A stretch of DNA of 64,000 nucleotides from Clostridium_I sp963725425 (lineage in GTDB: Bacteria > Bacillota > Clostridia > Clostridiales > Clostridiaceae). The notes under the pieces are model-generated. The model was not told the DNA's origin and did not search any database. It saw nothing but the letters and a program-made list of their open reading frames with translations. This document shows, one piece after another, positions 62,277 through 64,000 of this stretch. The stretch covers positions 1 through 64,000 of the forward strand of contig CAVRYJ010000022.1 of assembly GCA_963725425.1 (NCBI GenBank), written 5' to 3'. The translations under genes were made by a program, and so were the position numbers. Position 1 is the first letter of the stretch, and every line of letters starts with the position of its first letter.

Positions 62277-62690
62277 TTAAAATCTTTTTTTTATATCAAG
62301 TACAATCTCCTCAACTATTTCTTTTATTTTAAGATTTCTCGTTCCTGGAATATAAATACCATGTTTTTGTAGAGGAAGTATATATTTTATACAATCCATA
62401 TTAAATATGGATTGTGAAATGTTAGATGTAATTTCTCCATTTATAGCACCGTTACACAATATTCCTATTGGACCAATTATACTATCAATTTTATTTGTTT
62501 TACAAAATGAACAAATATCTTCTTCTCCACAAATGCCAGTATTGGCACCAGTTTTAAGCATATTTGAAGTTGCTAATGTATTGGTGCCAAGTGCTATTAT
62601 GTATATATTGGTATTTATTTCCTTGAGAAGCCTTTTTATTACTACTTGTCCAAGACCAGCTCCTTGTGCATCTATAACAGCTATTTTCAT
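62277..62690 (-). CDS. DUF3842 family protein
   Basis: The 137-residue protein opens MKIAVIDAQGAGLGQVVIKR, a nucleotide-binding-like glycine-rich start typical of DUF3842. It contains LGTNTLATSNMLKTGANTGI and GPIGILCNGAINGEIT. The ribosome site GGAGGC lies ahead of the ATG. DUF3842 proteins often sit near cobalt uptake genes in clostridia, as here, but no function is established. A 1-base overlap in role with cbi genes cannot be deduced. Confidence 0.85.
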   Translation of the reverse strand: MKIAVIDAQGAGLGQVVIKRLLKEINTNIYIIALGTNTLATSNMLKTGANTGICGEEDICSFCKTNKIDSIIGPIGILCNGAINGEITSNISQSIFNMDCIKYILPLQKHGIYIPGTRNLKIKEIVEEIVLDIKKRF

Positions 62691-62920
62691 TTTATTGCCT
62701 CCACTATGTAACCTCCAATTAAAATATTGACCGTTACCAAAATATATGCCACTATTTGGATTATAGCAATGTAATAATAATATGTCAAAATATTTACATG
62801 TTACTACAGTTGTATTTATGCAAAAATGATATTTCGTACGCTAAGAAAAAATTTGACACATAAATTGACTCTTGTCTTGCCTGAGTATATACTTAATACT
62901 AATAGAATAATGTAATATTG
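62691..62920. other. Upstream region of the second riboswitch
   Basis: The sequence contains the DUF3842 promoter side and, near 62870-62905, the probable promoter of the riboswitch transcript (TTGACT at 62862-62880 area and TATACTTAAT). No gene. Confidence 0.35.
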
Positions 62921-63070
62921 GTTTAATCATAGAGTTGATTAATTAAAAGGGAATCAGGTTAAAGTCCTGAACGATCCCGCCACTGTAAGAAAAGAATTTA
63001 AGCAGAAATATGTCACTGGGTAACTGGAAGGCATACTTAAATGATGATTTTGAAGTCAGGATACCTGCCA
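62921..63070 (+). promoter_or_regulatory. Cobalamin riboswitch, intact
   Basis: Conserved parts in order: TTAAAAGGGAATCAGGTTAA, AGTCCTGAACGATCCCGCCA then CTGTAAG, TCACTGGGTAACTGG, and the B12 box GTCAGGATACCTGCC. A terminator follows at 63163. It lies upstream of a cbiO scar and an EamA gene, so its original target operon appears to be deleted. Confidence 0.92.
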
Positions 63071-63162
63071 ATGTTTCTCGCCATTTTCTCTACGAGCGAT
63101 AGGGTGTGTTAAAGTGAAATATATCTTTTGGTTTTCTCATGGATAATAATATGCTTTTTGGT

Positions 63163-63192
63163 CCTTTTAACGTTATGTTAAAAGGCTTTTTT
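63163..63192 (+). terminator. Terminator in the riboswitch expression platform
   Basis: CCTTTTAAC (63163-63171) pairs with GTTAAAAGG (63177-63185), then TTTTTTG. It probably ends transcription when cobalamin is bound. Confidence 0.85.
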
Positions 63193-63279
63193 GTTTTAAA
63201 AATTAAATACTAACTTTGATTTTTAATAATAAAAGAAATGGTAAAATCAGAAATTCGAACTATAATATAATGTGACCTA

Positions 63280-63459
63280 ATGGTGCAGGGAAGTACAAAA
63301 GAAGTATTTAGTAATAAAGAGATACTTAGAAGTATTGATTTAAGACTTCCAAGGGTTGCACATCTTGTAGAAATTCTTAATCGCGATGGAAAGGTAGACG
63401 TAGAAAGGCTACCACTAACAATTGGACAGGCACGCAGAGTTTTAGAACAAGGTAAATGA
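63280..63459 (+). pseudogene. cbiO remnant (C-terminal 59 codons)
   Basis: From ATG 63280 the frame reads VQGSTKEVFSNKEILRSIDL and then RVAHLVEILN...LTIGQARRVLEQGK, the C-terminal end of a cobalt-type ATPase. Just upstream, CCTAATGGTGCAGGGAAG would encode PNGAGK of a Walker A motif in a different frame. The two parts meet at a GGGAAGTAC/GGAAGTACA overlap, as if a deletion used short homology and removed the catalytic body. It is unrelated in sequence to the tail of the intact cbiO at 60258, so it came from another copy. Confidence 0.75.
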
Positions 63460-63518
63460 ATTTAAATGTTTACACACAATTTTATTGTAATAAATTAAAT
63501 GTTAAGAGGAGAAAATAA

Positions 63519-64000
63519 ATGAAACAACAAACTTTTAAATCAAATATATTACTTCTATTGGCTGCAACTATATGGGGTTTTGCATTTGTAGCACAAAGAG
63601 TAAGTATGAAATACATAGGGGCATTTACATTCAATGGCATAAGATTTTTGCTTGGCAGTATTTCTTTAATACCTCTAATTATTTTTTTTAGTAATGCCAA
63701 AGATAAAGAGGTGAAGAAGCATAATTTAAAGAACATGATATTTTCTGGCACTGTTGCGGGCATTTTTCTTTTTTTAGCATCCTCATTTCAACAGGTGGGA
63801 CTTATTGGTACAACTGTGGGTAAGGCCGCTTTTATAACTGGTCTATACATTGTGTTTGTTCCAGTTTTGGGGATTTTTTTAAAGCAATACATAAGTATAA
63901 ATTCATGGATTGGAGCAATTATAGCTGTTATAGGATTATATATATTATGCGTAACAAATAAATTCAATATTTCATATTACGACTTGCTTGAGCTTGCAAG
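63519..64000 (+). CDS. EamA/DMT family transporter (3' end outside window)
   Basis: ATG 63519 follows AAGAGGAG. The visible 160 residues contain about five membrane segments and the EamA pattern (LLAATIWGFAFVAQRVSMKY, FNGIRFLLGSISLIPLIIFF, QQVGLIGTTVGKAAFITGLY). It would export or import a small metabolite. It lies downstream of the orphan cobalamin riboswitch and its terminator, so it may have come under B12 control by deletion. Confidence 0.9.
   Translation, partial: MKQQTFKSNILLLLAATIWGFAFVAQRVSMKYIGAFTFNGIRFLLGSISLIPLIIFFSNAKDKEVKKHNLKNMIFSGTVAGIFLFLASSFQQVGLIGTTVGKAAFITGLYIVFVPVLGIFLKQYISINSWIGAIIAVIGLYILCVTNKFNISYYDLLELA

Overview
This is a low-GC Firmicutes chromosome segment, most likely from a Clostridium (sensu lato). 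Supporting signs are A/T-rich codon use, strong AGGAGG-type ribosome sites, a SpoIIP sporulation gene, ChW (clostridial hydrophobic W-containing) repeat proteins, DUF2812 and DUF3842 genes, and cobalamin riboswitches. Two secreted peptidases belong to families that usually work at acid pH (G1/eqolisin and S53/sedolisin). This hints at an acid-tolerant soil or peat clostridium; that is inference, and no species marker is present. I see no rRNA, tRNA or CRISPR array.

Layout. 1-1.5 kb: an IS1182-type element cut off by the window edge, inserted into a histidine kinase gene. 1.6-3.7 kb: a LysR regulator divergent from an NmrA/SDR oxidoreductase. 4.2-7 kb: a small membrane protein and the wreck of a lipoprotein/ABC-2 exporter operon. 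7.2-9.9 kb: a class B penicillin-binding protein and an AbrB-RelE/ParE type toxin-antitoxin pair. 10-17.9 kb: a PadR-controlled efflux locus with a decayed glycosyltransferase and an apparent leader-peptide attenuator, a PadR-DUF2812 pair, an alpha/beta hydrolase divergent from TetR, and a frameshifted MetE-like methyltransferase. 18-37 kb: a secretome and accessory region. It holds three ChW-leucine-rich-repeat paralogues, a ChW-Ig-amidase protein, G1 and S53 peptidases, two proteins sharing a novel-looking GTITQ repeat, a phosphoribosyltransferase-like gene behind a perfect LexA box, a serine recombinase, a broken Phd/Doc-like module, a defective IS4-type element and many dispersed repeats. 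37-55 kb: a chemoreceptor-like protein and carbohydrate genes: a clan GH-A glycosidase with a ricin-type lectin domain, an alpha-galactoside ABC operon with a GH36 enzyme and AraC regulator, a GH10-CBM9 xylanase, a LacI-MFS-SGNH sugar locus, and a secreted PAP2 phosphatase with an autotransporter-type repeat. 55-64 kb: SpoIIP, a polysaccharide deacetylase, and a cobalt/nickel uptake region with NiCoT, CbiQ-CbiO-CbiM, DUF3842, two cobalamin riboswitches, a cbiO remnant and the start of an EamA transporter.

How the parts connect. The 40.5-45.8 kb operon imports alpha-galactosides through a binding protein and two permeases with no local ATPase, and cleaves them with GH36; the convergent AraC gene is the likely regulator. 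The GH10 xylanase, sugar porter and SGNH esterase fit xylan-type hemicellulose use. In the cobalt region, a 266-bp inverted-repeat element sits inside the cobalamin riboswitch ahead of NiCoT. A second, intact riboswitch now heads only a deletion scar of cbiO and a drug/metabolite transporter.

The window is unusually rich in broken genes: histidine kinase, ABC ATPase and permease, lipoprotein, glycosyltransferase, MetE-like, radical SAM, HxlR, Doc, IS4 transposase, S53 peptidase, SpoIIP and cbiO. Several frameshifts would be repaired by adding one A to an A-run, so some may be sequencing errors and others real decay. All calls come from reading the sequence by eye; no database search was run.
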